From NCBI GenBank assembly GCA_017165825.1, contig CM029372.1, forward strand, positions 9,012,481 to 9,076,480: a stretch of DNA of 64,000 nucleotides, in the 5' to 3' direction. This document shows positions 1 through 12,613 of the stretch, one piece after another; the stretch's first letter is position 1; each line of letters starts with the position of its first letter. Under the pieces are notes generated by a model. The model saw only the letters and a program-made list of their open reading frames with translations. It searched no databases and was not told the DNA's origin. Source of the DNA: Hepsetus odoe (Eukaryota > Chordata > Actinopteri > Characiformes > Hepsetidae). The translations under genes and the position numbers were made by a program.

Positions 1-862
1 AGCTGGAGCTTAAAAGCAAATGTCAAATGGTTTAAAGATTAACAGCAGCCGATTAAACAGGTGACCAGTCACACTTCCACTTGACTGAAAAGAAAGCCTC
101 CTGCCGCGATTCCTGCTTTAACCCCTTATTATTCAGCATTCACTTAAAAATATTTAGCAACGAATGTATACATACAAGCTTCATACCACCATTCAGGTTG
201 TGTAGATTTTTTGAAGGGTCTAATCATCCTGAGGATCCAACTTCTGTTGTACTTAATTTGCGCAAAAATCATTTTCATTTTAATGAAATCATTTTAGCCA
301 TTTCCCAATCTTGAGATACTGTATATAATCATCATTCCAGTGGCTTTCTCCACTTTCTGTCACCACCTCTTTCTTCCTCTCTTTGTACCCCCCTCCAGCC
401 AGTGCCTCCACCCCACTTCCTCATGTTTCAAGTTTATGCCTTCAAAAATAAAAACAAAGGAGTAAATCCTGTCAAGGATTCTCCTGGCTACCTCTTCCAC
501 ACAAACAACAGCTTTTTTCCACCATTACAGAGAGCAACAGGAAGCCGGACGCTTTCTGACCCTCTCCACAAAAAGACAGAAACCCAGCAATTAAAGTTTT
601 AATTAAAGACTCTGACGCCTCAGAGTGAGAAGAGAGGAGCTCAGAGGGACAGCAGGCGAGGTGAAAAGAGGTGAAAGGAGAATTGCCAGGGGGCTTTGTA
701 ACAACACCAATCCTCTATGATTGCATTCTCACTACATTTCACATTAAATTCAACTTGTTAATTAACTAGACTGGAAGCTTCATCTGAGATGGACTCAAAA
801 GGCCATTTGATTGAATGGTCTTGGATTAAGGCAGACCACACCTCACTGGTCCCAAAGTTGGG
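1..862. other. no gene recognised; region where later kcnq1 exons would be expected
   Basis: Scanned on both strands for the next KCNQ exon (the post-S6 linker and IQ-type helix). Nothing legible was found. The short open frames here have no recognisable domain. Confidence 0.5.
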
Positions 863-974
863 CTGCAATTTCGCTAATAAACAAAGATTTCTATTAGCTT
901 TCAGCTACTCTACTCTAACAGTTGCTGAATGTTTCAATTACCGGTTCCACTATCGGGGAGCACAGTGTCACCAC
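863..974 (-). pseudogene. possible kcnq1 exon 7 relic (pore/S6), heavily decayed
   Basis: Starts GTGGTGACACTGTG, matching the VVTVTT start of the pore exon, and ends TTTGTTTATTAGCGAAATTG-CAG, resembling the ISFFALPA end. The length of 112 bp fits the expected 111. The selectivity-filter GYGD is not legible. Position and order support the call, but sequence identity is low in the middle. Confidence 0.45.
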
Positions 975-1529
975 TGCGCACTCTACCAAACTAAGTCTTA
1001 AAGATGGATTTATATGCCACACAAAATCCCTCTGAGTAGGGATTTTCTCCTTTGATTGGCTACTTTTATTTTTATATATGTCTCCTAGTAAAAGTAATGT
1101 TTCACTTTCATACGTCTGCAACATGACTAAGCAAGTTTGAGTAATTAGACAGACTGCTATAAAAATCAAAAAAATATTTCATTACATCTATCAGATTAAT
1201 CGTAATGTGCATAAACATGCTTGTTCAGTGGATAAATCCATAAATATAGCAAATACCCAGTGGTTCGGCACTTGACCCAGTGTTTGGAGGATTGAGTTTG
1301 AGTGCCAGACTAGCAGGTTACTGGATGTACTACGAGGTACTGGATGTATGTCTACTTTTTGTGAATTCAAGTTAAAATACAGAGGCTTACTTTGGCGGTG
1401 CTCTGGGGTATATATTATATATAATGGTAATAATGACAAACTCATTATTTTAATTTAAATAAGATCAGCATCAAATGTATTATCGGCTTCCATGTAATTT
1501 TTAGAAATAAAATCGCTCAAGTAGATTTA

Positions 1530-1666
1530 TAACGCCTCAATTACAGTGCATCTGCGAGCTTGAGAAGCCTGCCCTCCTTCTCATCAACTGCATCTTTCTC
1601 CAGCAAGACATGTAAAGTATGAGTGAGAAGATCAGACCTGAGAACTAATACAGTGCTATAGCAGTT
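1530..1666 (-). pseudogene. kcnq1 exon 6 relic (S5 and turret), frameshifts and stop
   Basis: It begins GAACTG and reads through recognisable pieces: CTGTAT, GGTCTGATCTTCTCACTCAT (GLIFSSY), CTTGCTG, GAGAAAGATGCAGTTGATGA (EKDAVDE) and GCAGATGCACTG (ADAL). The expected Trp-Trp that follows is replaced by TAA TTG. Indels break the frame at several points, and the acceptor AG is lost. Length is about 137 bp, against 141 expected. Confidence 0.85.
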
Positions 1667-2906
1667 CCCATGTATAGAGAAGAAACATGTTTGGCACATT
1701 ATATCGAATTGATATTGAATTTCATGGAAAAATTTCTGTACAGGACATCTCTATCTCATCTGCTAATAGTTCACATATATACATTTCCGTATGGTAACAA
1801 AATGAAAACTGTAGCTCTTCTCTATATACACATGATCTGGCTGAAACAATGATACGCTTAATTTATAAATGCATGAGAATCTGAATAAATAGGCAGTTAG
1901 ACTTAGAGCATTAAGGGAACATGGCAAAGTCGAAATTTAAACTGGAACAGTAGAACACTGGAGAGAGGAACTAGATATCTCCACTGGCAAATATGGCACG
2001 TGAAACCTTTATGGAGCGTCTCTGAGAAACAATATATCGCTCTGATCACTGAACAAGAGAACTGAGCTTAAGATCCTGATTATCTAGCATGGACTCTTAA
2101 ATTCCTTATTTGGTCATTAGGCTGAGGCTGAAGATGAGCACGAGATGGCTGAATAGCACTGAAATGTTTACTGGGTTTGTTAGATTTTTTAAAATCAGTA
2201 TATCATCTAAAATAGACACTAATGCATTCAATAATGAAATTTACAACCAGTTTATTTTAAATGCGCATTTGCTTCCTGTAGGCCTATAATTCATACCTTT
2301 AATCTGAATGGTTTTAATTCAGATCTTTCTTCTTCGAGTCTGAACGTCACATTTATTTTTGATGAGGCGGAGCGTGTGAGCACTATAGCTCTGTATAAGA
2401 ATAGCCGTCCTGTTTTATGTGAACAGAGGGGCTGGTTTGAGTGCTTCACCTAAACATTAACACAATCACAGAAACTGGTAAGTGGAAGCTATCACAGCTC
2501 TTACATAATCGTTTTTATCTTTTCACTTGAATGCATTTACTCCTGTCTCTAGCTAACAGCAGACGTGACTTTGAGAGTACCACCTGAGGAGCCTGCAGAC
2601 CAGCTCCGTAAAGCCCACTGAGCAAAGGTGACTGAGCAGTTTACTAGCCTCTAGGAAAGACTGAGCTGGTAGAGCAGCTCAAAGTAAATACTGCAGGCCC
2701 ACATAGTTAATGTAGTACAGAGTCGATTGTTTTTAAACAGAATAGCTTTCCAAATTCCATTAAAATGACTTGAAACATTTCAAAGGGAAGTAAATGTAAT
2801 TTGGAAAGCAGTGTTTGTTCATCGATTAGTTTTTGGTGGCATAGATAACTGGCATATTTATTCTGAGTAGTGCTGTCGTGTTAGTTTCAGTAAGATGCAC
2901 ACTTAC

Positions 2907-2999
2907 CTGTCGTATGAATGAAGACTACTGACCCAGAAGCCTCTATGTGCTTCCTTGTCGGTTCATGGAGCATGCAGAGATCTAAAGGTGTTGACTCTT
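2907..2999 (-). pseudogene. kcnq1 exon 5 relic (S4 voltage sensor), stop and frameshift
   Basis: The sequence ATGCTCCATG, CGACAAGGAAGCACATAGAG and GGGTCAGTAGTCTTCATTCA aligns to the S4 exon (MLH, RQGGTWR, GSVVFIHRQ). The Trp codon TGG has become TAG, and indels surround the arginine-bearing start. The donor CAG|gtaagt is perfect. Length is about 93 bp, near the exon's usual size. Confidence 0.8.
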
Positions 3000-3160
3000 C
3001 TAAAATTCAAATCAGATTAGTGCTGATGTCAAATACTTCAGGCAATTCAGTTAAGTACTAAGTAAATGTGAACTGCAAGGATTGTATGTGTGAATCTGAG
3101 TATCATTGGTTTAAAAGAGAAAAGAGAATTGGATGATATCAACTCTGGTTTCAGTGATAC

Positions 3161-3241
3161 CTGACAAGTGTATGCAAAAACCTGCCCATTGAACCCAATA
3201 CACTCAGGCCCACTGACTGGGACGCCACCACTACTATCAGA
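3161..3241 (-). pseudogene. kcnq1 exon 4 relic (S3 segment), frameshifted
   Basis: The acceptor tctctggagcag is followed by CTG ATA GTA GTG GTG GCG TCC, which reads LIVVVAS, the start of S3. The remainder shifts frame. GFNGQVFA, the counterpart of the family's GSKGQVFA, is legible in another frame. The end is CTTGTCAG with donor gtatca. It is about 81 bp, against 79 expected. Confidence 0.8.
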
Positions 3242-3822
3242 CTGCTCCAGAGAAAGATAGACACACAGATGTGTCATAGACACATATTAAGTTTGTTTAT
3301 TTTGTTAATTATTTTCCACTGATTGTACAGCTGACCAGTGTGATTATGTCTGTCATTAATCTGATAAATTTCATGGTTATTTCATGAAGATCGCTGAGCT
3401 GTGTAAATCACACTGACCAACAGGCTAAATTACACCGACCAACTGTATAAATCACTCCGACAAACTGCATAAAGAGAGCATAATACAGCCCGTTTGACTG
3501 GCTCTATTGCAGCTGAGTGTGTGAAACACTGAACAAAAACATTGTGGGAAAAAATAATCTAATAATATAATATGATATATAATGAATTAATATGTATTAA
3601 AAAAACAAGCATACTAACATAATTTGTATGCTGAACATTTCCTGAAGTATTGTAACAAGATATTTTTGCTACGTTGCTTATCTGAAGAATAAAATAAAGA
3701 AAATAATTCAACTTGCAACATCTAAATAAACCACAAATAGGTATAGTGTGCATTTGAGTGTCTCTAAGTATGTGGTTTAGCTGAGTACAGAAGCGTTTTG
3801 TGACTAATAAAGAGCTATGTAC

Positions 3823-3950
3823 CCATGATGGAGATGGGTCTTCTGATGGCCGAGCCTTCCCTGATGCCTGGGAAGAAAGATTCAAGTCCTGCAGCCCAGA
3901 CCACAGCCGCAACACATACTCCGTACCGAAAACACCACCAACACAATCTC
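3823..3950 (-). pseudogene. kcnq1 exon 3 relic (S2 segment), frameshifted
   Basis: After a good acceptor (ccttgtctttag) the sequence starts GAG ATT GTG TTG GTG GTG TTT, coding EIVLVVF. It then loses one base, so that GTEYVLRLWS continues in another frame. Downstream GCR and, after further shifts, RRPISI can be read, matching the exon's WSAGCR and ARKPISI blocks. A TGA falls between them. The donor is gtacat. Total length is about 128 bp, against 127 expected. Several independent lesions make a sequencing error unlikely. Confidence 0.85.
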
Positions 3951-4959
3951 CTAAAGACAAGGAAAAATGACCAGTGTGTGTGTGTGTGTGTGTGTGTGTA
4001 AACAGCATGAGGGAATGTAAGGCTGCTGGAGAGATCCAGACTCTGGGTCTGGATGGAGCACAGATCCTATAAGGAGAGAATTCATCTGATCTCTCTGTGA
4101 GATAGAAAACACTTTATCTAGCCTTGGTTCTGACCTCCAAACTACAACAAATGAATTGACCTCTGATTGCCACCTGACTGGAGGCTATGTGAGCTAAGAA
4201 AACTAATGTGGGTGGTCAGAGGAAGGATCGTCGCAGCACAGACGGGGTGATAAGGTATGCTGGTAATACTACACTGCCTTCTCAGCCATGGAAAGGCCAT
4301 AACACACACATACACCATACAAGGTGTTCTGAACAAACACACGTTGCAGCCCACACATATTAGATCTTTGGAAATGCCAGTTTCACTGTCCAAACCAGGA
4401 TTAGGTGATTACATGAGACTAATTCTGCTAAAAGGGACACCCAGACGTTTCATGAATGAAGACATTTATGGTAAACCAGCCTACCTGTTGATAGATACAT
4501 AACCTGAACCAAGGTTATGTTTAACAGCATGTCAGTAAAGTATGATAAACTTCTACAAATTGCTCTCACAAATACATAAAAATATAAAATACAGAAAACA
4601 TGACACTACACCTATTTTTATGATTGCTCTGCGAATCTTATAGTATCAATTGACTGCAGCTTGAGGGCCTAGCACATTTAAATTGAGTGGGGCACGACCT
4701 GGACATCTTGGCTACAGCAAGAGCAACATTTCCTAAAATATAATCCAGACTTATGCTTACAGTCATAGTCATGTGTATTTTAATTCAAATAAATTAGGCC
4801 CAGTAAGTGCAGGCAAGGGTGTGTATGTTGAGGCATATATTTGGCAGACTGTCATATTTAAAATAAGAATGCATTGTCTCTTTCCATTTTTCATTTTTAT
4901 TTATAGTGGTTAATATAATATAGTGATAAATATATATATATATGTATATATATAATGTA

Positions 4960-5130
4960 TCTCAGCAGTGTGCAAAACTTAGGCATGTGTGAAAAAATGC
5001 TGTTAACAAAGAGTGCTTTCAAAAATAAGTATAATCATTTATTTAACAATCAACAAAATGGTGAATGAACAAAAGAGAAATCCAACCAACCAATATTTTT
5101 TCACACCTGCCTAAAAACTTTGCATAGTAT
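4960..5130. mobile_element. short mariner-type MITE
   Basis: Left end reads gtgtgcaaaacttaggcatg and then tgaaaaaatgctgttaacaa. Right end reads ttcacacctgcctaaaaact. These are inverted copies of the terminal repeats of the larger elements at 6231 and 26166, enclosing only about 90 bp. The transposase part is gone. Confidence 0.7.
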
Positions 5131-5138
5131 CAGATGGG

Positions 5139-5141
<3 letters not shown>

Positions 5142-5212
<71 letters not shown>

Positions 5213-5222
5213 AAATATATAT
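5142..5222. repeat. (AT)n microsatellite
   Basis: Near-perfect run of AT dinucleotides, about 80 bp, in the decayed part of the kcnq1-like locus. Confidence 0.95.
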
Positions 5223-6230
5223 TAAAAAGTTGGGGCTTTTAATTTGCAGGAAGACTAAATCTGGCACTTTCAGACTGTTATTCAGGTAGAAAAGTAGATT
5301 AATTTTACGGAAGATAAAAGCATGGACAGTCTTAAAATAATACACACCAAAAAGCAAGCAAAACTGAAAGATAGAATTAAACAATATAATATAATAAAAT
5401 ATAATATAATTTGTAAAACATTAGTAATAAAGTATCGATATTTAAATATAATTCAGTATTTAAACACAAAAATTCCATCCTGTGTATCCTCGACCAGCGA
5501 CCAGCAAATCTGATTCAGCGTTTTCAGCTCTGTGTGTGTTGCACTCATAGCAGGACTGTTTCACACACATTAACTTGACTCCATATCCATTTCATTTCAA
5601 CACTGATATGTCTTCCAATTCCTGGTCATTGAGCTTCACAACAGCTTCATAAAAATGCTTTTTCTACTCAAAATGAAACTGAGTAAATGTACATAAAAAA
5701 ACTAATAATATTAATGACTTACTAATACTATTAGTAATAATACTGCCCAAAAACTAAATATTCCAATTTATTTAAGGAAAGAAAATAAACAAAGCACAGT
5801 CACTCAGATTATTTCAAAGAAGTACTTTTTTAAGTTTCTGAACAGCATCTGGCACAATAAGTGAAAAACACAACTCTCCCAATAAAAAACATTAAGTGAG
5901 CATTCTTCACTACTACCAGTTCAGCTCAAGAGTCATCGTGCTTTTTAGTACATTTTAGTTTCCTTGTGGCACTGCACAGACAGAAATAAAAAAACACTTT
6001 TTGTGACAGGCAAAAACATTTGTTTCTTTAAACTGTACAAAGATGTACTATCTCCATCAAGTGGTTGGTTATGGAACTGCAAAGTGCAGTGCACAGTCAG
6101 TGAAGCAGGTTTCATATTTGGTTTTTACCTTATTCCCACAGGAATCACACTTGTGTGAAATCATAAAATATTTTATTATATATATATATATATATACATA
6201 CATACATACATATTATAAATATATATATAC

Positions 6231-6779
6231 ACAGTACTGTGGCAAAGTTTTAGTCAGGTGTGAAAAAATGCTGTAAACAAAGAATGCTTTCAGAAATATA
6301 AATAATGATTGTTTATTTTGATCAATTTACAAAATGGAAAGTGAGCGAACAAAAGAAAAATCTAAATCAAATCAATATTTGGTGTTACTACCTTTTACCT
6401 TCAAACCAGCATCAGTTCTTCTGGCCCCCACAGAGCCCTGATCTCAACATCATCCAGTGTGTCTGGATTACATGAAGAGACAGAAGGATGTGAGGAAGCC
6501 TACATCCACAGAAGATCTGTGGTCAGTTCTCCAAGATGTTTGGAACAACCTACCAGCCGAGTTCCTTCAAAAACTGCGTGCAAGTGTACCTAGAACTGAT
6601 GCTGTTTTGAAGGCAAAGGGTGGTCACACCAAATATTGATTTGATTTAGATTTCTCTTTTGTTCATTCACTGAATTTTGTTGATTGATGAAAATGAATGA
6701 TTAACACTTCCATTTCTGAAAGCATTCTTTGTTTACAACATTTTACACACACCTGCCTAAAACTTTTTCACAGTACTGT
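6231..6779 (+). mobile_element. internally deleted Tc1/mariner element with transposase C-terminus
   Basis: Terminal inverted repeats of about 60 bp (acagtactgtg...aaagttt...tgaaaaaatgctgtaaacaa) enclose a piece of transposase. Bases 6419-6640 encode the SPDLN motif and the end of a DDE transposase. An open frame at 6457-6639 holds KDVRKPTSTEDLW and the C-terminal KGGHTKY. The N-terminal DNA-binding half is missing, so the element could move only with help from another copy. It lies about 100 bp left of exon 2 of the kcnq1-like gene. Confidence 0.85.
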
Positions 6780-6852
6780 ACATATATTTTTTTTGTTTGT
6801 TTGTTTTTTTAATATAAATTATATAAATTATATCATTTAGAATTATAAATTA

Positions 6853-6993
<141 letters not shown>

Positions 6994-9769
6994 TTATGTG
7001 TGATAAGAAAGACTCCCATAATACATATTTATTTATTTAACATAACTTTCACAACAATGTAAAACAACTAGTATACGTTGAAAATGATCGAAGTATATTC
7101 ATGTATCTTGTGTAGTGAGTGTCATTGTGTACATGACATGAACAATTTACCCTCCAGATGGAGAGAGTGTTACCACGTCAGGGATTAATCGCGCACACAC
7201 ACACACACACACACACACCAGACGTTCTCGAACATGTTGGATCAAACTACGGAAAGGGAACACTGCCTCATGAGTTTTCTATTCATTTAACTGGAATCGT
7301 CCCATTTGTATCAATAGGTAGATGCTGACATGCTATAACTATTGATTATAAGAACCAGCTTCAGTGCTTAGGTCACTTAAGGTAAGAAGTATGAACACCT
7401 TGCTCAAGCAGCCACAGCAGTTGTTATCATTCTAAATCCAATATCTACGATATCTACACATGACCACTGAGGAATGCATATTGGGACAGATTCTCACAAA
7501 GCAGAGCTCGATTTGAAAAAGATCTGTGGAAAAGAAAATAACATGCTGTGTCAGCGTAATCTGAAATTCCAAGAATTCTCTAGGCAGAATTGAAGAGTTC
7601 CTTGCTCTTTATGGTTTTCTTTTCTTCTTTTTTTCCTGCAAATGCAGTTTAATGTGTATCCCTGGCTTACGTACCACTTATACAGGCCTTTAACTTTAAA
7701 AGCTGTAACTATCTAGCAATATCTGTTCATGAAAAAAGACAGAAATTATGCTACATTTAAATCGAAAAATAATCCTTGTTAATCCCTCTTCAAAAATGAC
7801 CAGATGTGTTGAGATATTGCAATATCAACGACTGTATTTTCAAAATGGAGGAAGATATGTGCACCAATGTGCTCACTCCACTCCAATATTTTCTCATATT
7901 TGGATTAGCCCCTCGTCTAGGCTAGTAAAAATATAGGCCACCAAAATAATGTTTCATAACATGGATATCTCCTGTTTTTTCTGGCTGAACATCCTACGAG
8001 AAATATCGTGTTACTGCAACTTGTTTTAATGCTTTCAGTGAGCAACATCTGGATAAAATATGAAAATGTCCTGGAGGCATACAAACTAAATTAAAATAAG
8101 CTTTTAATCTTGTTTTCATGTGAAAATCAGGGAAAGCAGGGTTAGAGAATTTAGATAATATTTGGGTCATTTATGCCCTAGGACTAAGAATGAAAAACAA
8201 GACAAACCTCAGTGTACATTGGTTCAGGAAAACATATAAAAATATAAAAGAAAGCCAGGAAATAGGAAACGTTCTTCAGGCTTATTGTGAAACATATAAC
8301 ACATTAAAAGAATACAACTGGATTAGAAAAACGGAAAAACGGGATCATTTTCCTGCATGCAAACCAAAAATCAAGAAATGAGTAACAAGCTCAAGGCTAG
8401 GTTTGGCAGCCCCCATATGACTGGAAAGCCCTGACTGACAAAATTATTATTCTTCCGCTCTGGTGACTGCTCTCTCTGTATTCATATCACAGACCCATAG
8501 GGTTCTCAAGACCCCTGCAGACAAATACTTTGGACTTTCGACTTAAACCCAGCAATGTGTCCAGCCAAAAACAATAGCATTCACCTCAAAACCATTTTTA
8601 ATCAACCCCCTGTTGAATGGAAAGATGGTACATATAAGGCCTCTCCATGAAATATCCCAGGAAGCATGGCAAGCTTAGGTCAAACAGGGTTATCTCAGTG
8701 AACGTGTCTGGTTTGGAAGGACAAACTATAGAGATCTGATTAAAGTAAAACAGCTGGTGGTTTATCCAGCATTATCAGCATCACTCAGCACAAGGTGCCC
8801 CAGGATTTCACTGATGACAAAAATACCACTATTCACACTGCACAATATATATATATATATATATATTTTTTTTCAACTTTCAAATATAAATTCATATTTT
8901 TGCTTGAGTCTGTTTAACTTGATGGCCCTAGAGTTTGCCTCTTAGTCCTGTCCGAGGTTCTCCTGACATTTCTCCTACAGTCTGACAAGCAATACAAAAT
9001 GTGTTTTTATGCGTCCCATCTAGCTGCAAAGGTTTTTCCTCTTGGTCTCAAAGTTATGGCATCACCGTGGCTCACAAATGCCACAATGATATTTGGGGGA
9101 ATGCATTTTTTTTAGTACACTGCAAAAGATTTTATCTCAACTTTAAAATGCAATGTGTTGCAAATGTCTAAGTGTTCTAAGCCCAAATTGTGAGTTTGAA
9201 TGGCAGCGATTGCATAGATGTCCCTTGGAGCTTGGGTAACTTTAAAGCCTGCTGCAAACTGTCCAGGAACTGAGGTCTTATAAGTTCACTGCATGTTGTG
9301 CTGTACAAGAAAGATCCTGCCAAAATTACATAGCTGAGTCTGTGATTAGATTTATCTTCACAAGTGCTGAATGCCAGATTACAGTAAGAAAGAATAAGCC
9401 AATGAGACACGAATACAATGACACTCTGTTTGGGTCATGCAGCAGCATCATACACTTTGGGTTGCTTTGATTGCTTGTAATAATCTTACTGATTGTCTTG
9501 TGGATGTGCATTGCGGCTCCTGTCAACCCCACAGATTTTGGTGCGGCATATCTTGAATGATAAGTGGTCACACCATCTTTGTTTGCAATCGTACTACTTT
9601 TACACATCAGATGTAGCATTCTGGGCCAACTCTTTTCAATTAACAGCAAAATAATTATTTATTCCAACAATGAAGATCAACAGAGATACCACAGACATTG
9701 TAAATGTCTCAGACATTGTAAATTAACTCTTTTTAGCTTCCCACCAAGCCAGTGATTCACTGTTTACAT

Positions 9770-9895
9770 TCACGGCAACCCAGGTTTAAGGGTTTTGCTC
9801 AGGAACCCAATGGTGGTAGCGCTGGAGGTGAGATTCAAACCTGCAAACCGTAGGCAAGTATCCTACCAATAGACCAACTCCATACCTCCTCAGTC
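9770..9895 (-). repeat. tRNA-derived SINE, family B, partial
   Basis: Read on the minus strand, it has the tRNA-like head (tctattggtagg, then gtttgaatctcacctccagc) followed by the start of the body found in the copies at 20048, 22926 and 25878. The tail is absent. Confidence 0.65.
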
Positions 9896-9913
9896 ATTTC
9901 TGCTGATAATACA

Positions 9914-9917
<4 letters not shown>

Positions 9918-9951
<34 letters not shown>

Positions 9952-9972
9952 CACACATATATATATATATAA
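9918..9972. repeat. (AC)n then (TA)n compound microsatellite
   Basis: About 35 bp of AC followed by about 16 bp of TA. Confidence 0.9.
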
Positions 9973-11529
9973 ACTTTTTTATATATACGTTTTATATAAA
10001 AAAAACAAAAAGGCTTTTGTGTGCTAGTCCTCATTCACAACTTCAGTCATGATATGAGATTACTCAGTTCTGAATATATGATGTGTGTGGCTGTCCATGG
10101 TTATTCAGACAGTGTTTTTTCTACAAAACGCAGACACCCTACCCCCTTTTACTGATCTCTGTTCATCTAGCAAAAGCTGGTAATGGCCATCTATCTAGAG
10201 TTAGGCTCTCTGCAGCTTATCTGTTTTACAGCAGTAGCACTCGTTAGATCAGCTAAGAGAAGCCTTATGTAATGCCACAAAGTAAATATGGTTCATAAAC
10301 ATTTGTCCTGCTGACAGTGAAGAAATGCAGCTGATTCAATAACCTTCACAGACCAACACTGAACACCAGCAGCAGTAAAAATGAGGTCTCTTGCTACTCA
10401 GCAAATACCCTGTAGCAAATTCTAAGCACACAGTGGCTATGGATTTGTTTCCATCCACCTGGGATGGAGGTGAAGTGCTGCTAGTTAAACTAAGATTAAT
10501 TTCATCCTAACACAATGTAGGTGGAGAGAGAACATGACCATCCTCACTCCAGTGACTTACAGCCATGCAGAAAACAGGTAGAAAACAGAGCATGAGAAGT
10601 CAATTTATGGTCAGTCAGGGTGACTATCCATCTAGCTCCTTAACTATCAACAGTCATGATAAATCATGATAAACTGCATCACCATAAACTCAAGGCTCCA
10701 AGATGCACCAATCAAGCACTTGCTCTAAAGCAAAATGTACAAAAATTTGAAGTATTTGGTGGCTGACAAAACTAGAATCATTCCATTCTGCCTGGAAAGA
10801 GGGCAGACTTAGCCGACCTCTCCACTCTTACTGAATCTAATTAAAATAATCCCTGGGCAAAATATCTCAACTCACTAAGAACCAGGCAAGAGCTAAAAGT
10901 CAGATATTTGCAGTAGCAACATTTTATAAATCTCTTTAACAAAAAGACAGTATGTCTCTTGAAAACACAGTATTTCTGCTACCAGAGAAGATAGTCTACT
11001 TTAACTGGTTCTACAGACTGACCTTATTTCATATTCTAAATCCTCTACTTGCATCCTTGATCTTTAAAAGGTTTTTAAGATCTTAAAGTTCAAATTACAG
11101 AAACATTTCTTTCTTACCATTTACATCTAAGTTTCTGGGGAATGTTGAGGCCCAGCATTTATGTTTATATCTACATAAGAATAATGTCTTAAAAAAATGT
11201 CAATCTAGTTTTGGCCCCATCATAGCAGCAAAACAGCCCTAGGAAAGTAATACATAATCTCTTAATGGCATCTAACGGCATCTGACAGCATCTAAGGATT
11301 GATATCCTTACTAGTCCTCCTGGACCTTAGTGCAAAGTCTGACACCATAGACCACATCTTATGACAAAGACTAGAAAACCTGGTTTGGATAGCAGGATAA
11401 GTCCTTTTGAGATTTAACTCATACATGTGTGATGAAGCATCAGTCCATACCAAAGTAAGTTATGGAATTATGCAAGACTCTGTCCTAGGATCCCTTCTAA
11501 TTCACATGGTACATGCTCTCTCAGGGTTT

Positions 11530-12195
11530 GTGATGGTTAGGTGGGTTTGACTGGATATAAATGACATAAGATAACTTTATTTAACATGAACATAAACGTG
11601 TACGCACACAAACGCAGAACTTTACATGGTTCTTACATTCACCTAACGTGGAACCAAGAGTGACCGATGCTCTGCTCTGACTTATTGGGATCTTTATAAC
11701 TTTATACTCTTGAGCAAATGAGGCACACCTGACATTCTAACAAGGCACCTGGTGTGCCCAGTCAGTGCAGAGCAAACAGTGACAGAAGAACCCCCCAAAA
11801 GCGCCACTACTGGGGTGCAAGTCTTTGCTCTGCCCGGAGTGGGTCCTTTGAGGCGTGACCAAACAAATCCCAAAACAGAATTAAACAGCCCTCCTATTGG
11901 GGGCACATGACTGGGCCCGTTACCAGGGCTGACACATGACCACAAGGGGTCCTAGGTCCAGCCACAGCCACATCCAGGGCTGTCTTCGGGCAGGCGCGAG
12001 AGCCTGCAACGAACAGGGAGCACCCCTCAGGCCAGGCACAGGTGCCAAAATCAAGCTCTTGCCACCCCCCTGGGCGGGTGTGGGTGCCGAAGACCAACAG
12101 GGACCCCCACAAGGGGGCGTGTGGGACACAGGGTCAGCCTCTGCAGGTCTCAGGGGTGACTGCGCTGAAGAGGGAGCAGGCGGAGCAGTGCTAGC
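11530..12195. mobile_element. GC-rich unidentified insertion inside the LINE
   Basis: A sharply bounded block of much higher GC than its surroundings interrupts the LINE reverse transcriptase. I see no terminal repeats I can define and no convincing protein. Open frames on both strands here are probably products of the base composition. Confidence 0.45.
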
Positions 12196-12368
12196 GCTTG
12201 TTAATTTTAAAATGAATCCAGTGTCAACTGTAAAAAGCCTGGGCAACAGCTTTTACTAAAATAGCTTGTCTTTACCTTGTAAATATTACTCAGCTGAAAA
12301 GTGCATTATCACTACATGATGCAGAAAATGAATCCATACCTTTATTACCTCAAGACTAGATTACTTTA

Positions 12369-12613
12369 GGGGCAGCGGTGGCCTTGTGGTTAGGGTGTTG
12401 GCCACATGATCAGCGGATCGGGGGTTCGAACCCCTTCCCAATGGGTTGCCCTGAGGTACCCTTGAGCAAAGTGCCGTCCCTGTCCTGCTCCTCCCTTCGA
12501 TGGGCTGGCGACCTGTCCAGTGTGCTTCCCCTGTCCTCGCCCTGTGTGCGCTGGGTTGGACACCAGAACTCCCCCGCGACCCCGTTTGGGACAAGCGGCA
12601 GATAATGGATGGA
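12369..12613 (+). mobile_element. tRNA-derived SINE, family A, with target duplication
   Basis: tRNA-like head with A box (gtggccttgtggttaggg) and B box (gggttcgaacccc). Then comes the family body (ccctgaggtacccttgagca), and a 3' tail (gcgaccccgtttgggacaag, then atggatgga) of the kind seen in fish LINEs. It is flanked by a perfect 12-bp direct repeat TAGATTACTTTA at 12357-12368 and 12614-12625, the target-site duplication in the host LINE. Confidence 0.9.

Noticed and set aside
2575..2740. Apparent weak match to KCNQ1 exon 6 on the minus strand
   Set aside because: A far better copy of exon 6 lies at 1530-1666 in the correct order; the match here is a chance alignment.
6457..6639. Open reading frame of 60 codons that could look like a small gene
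   Set aside because: It is the C-terminal piece of a Tc1/mariner transposase inside a deleted element.
11920..12259. Overlapping 100-codon open frames on both strands
   Set aside because: They fall in a GC-rich insertion and a decayed LINE; composition explains the lack of stops.
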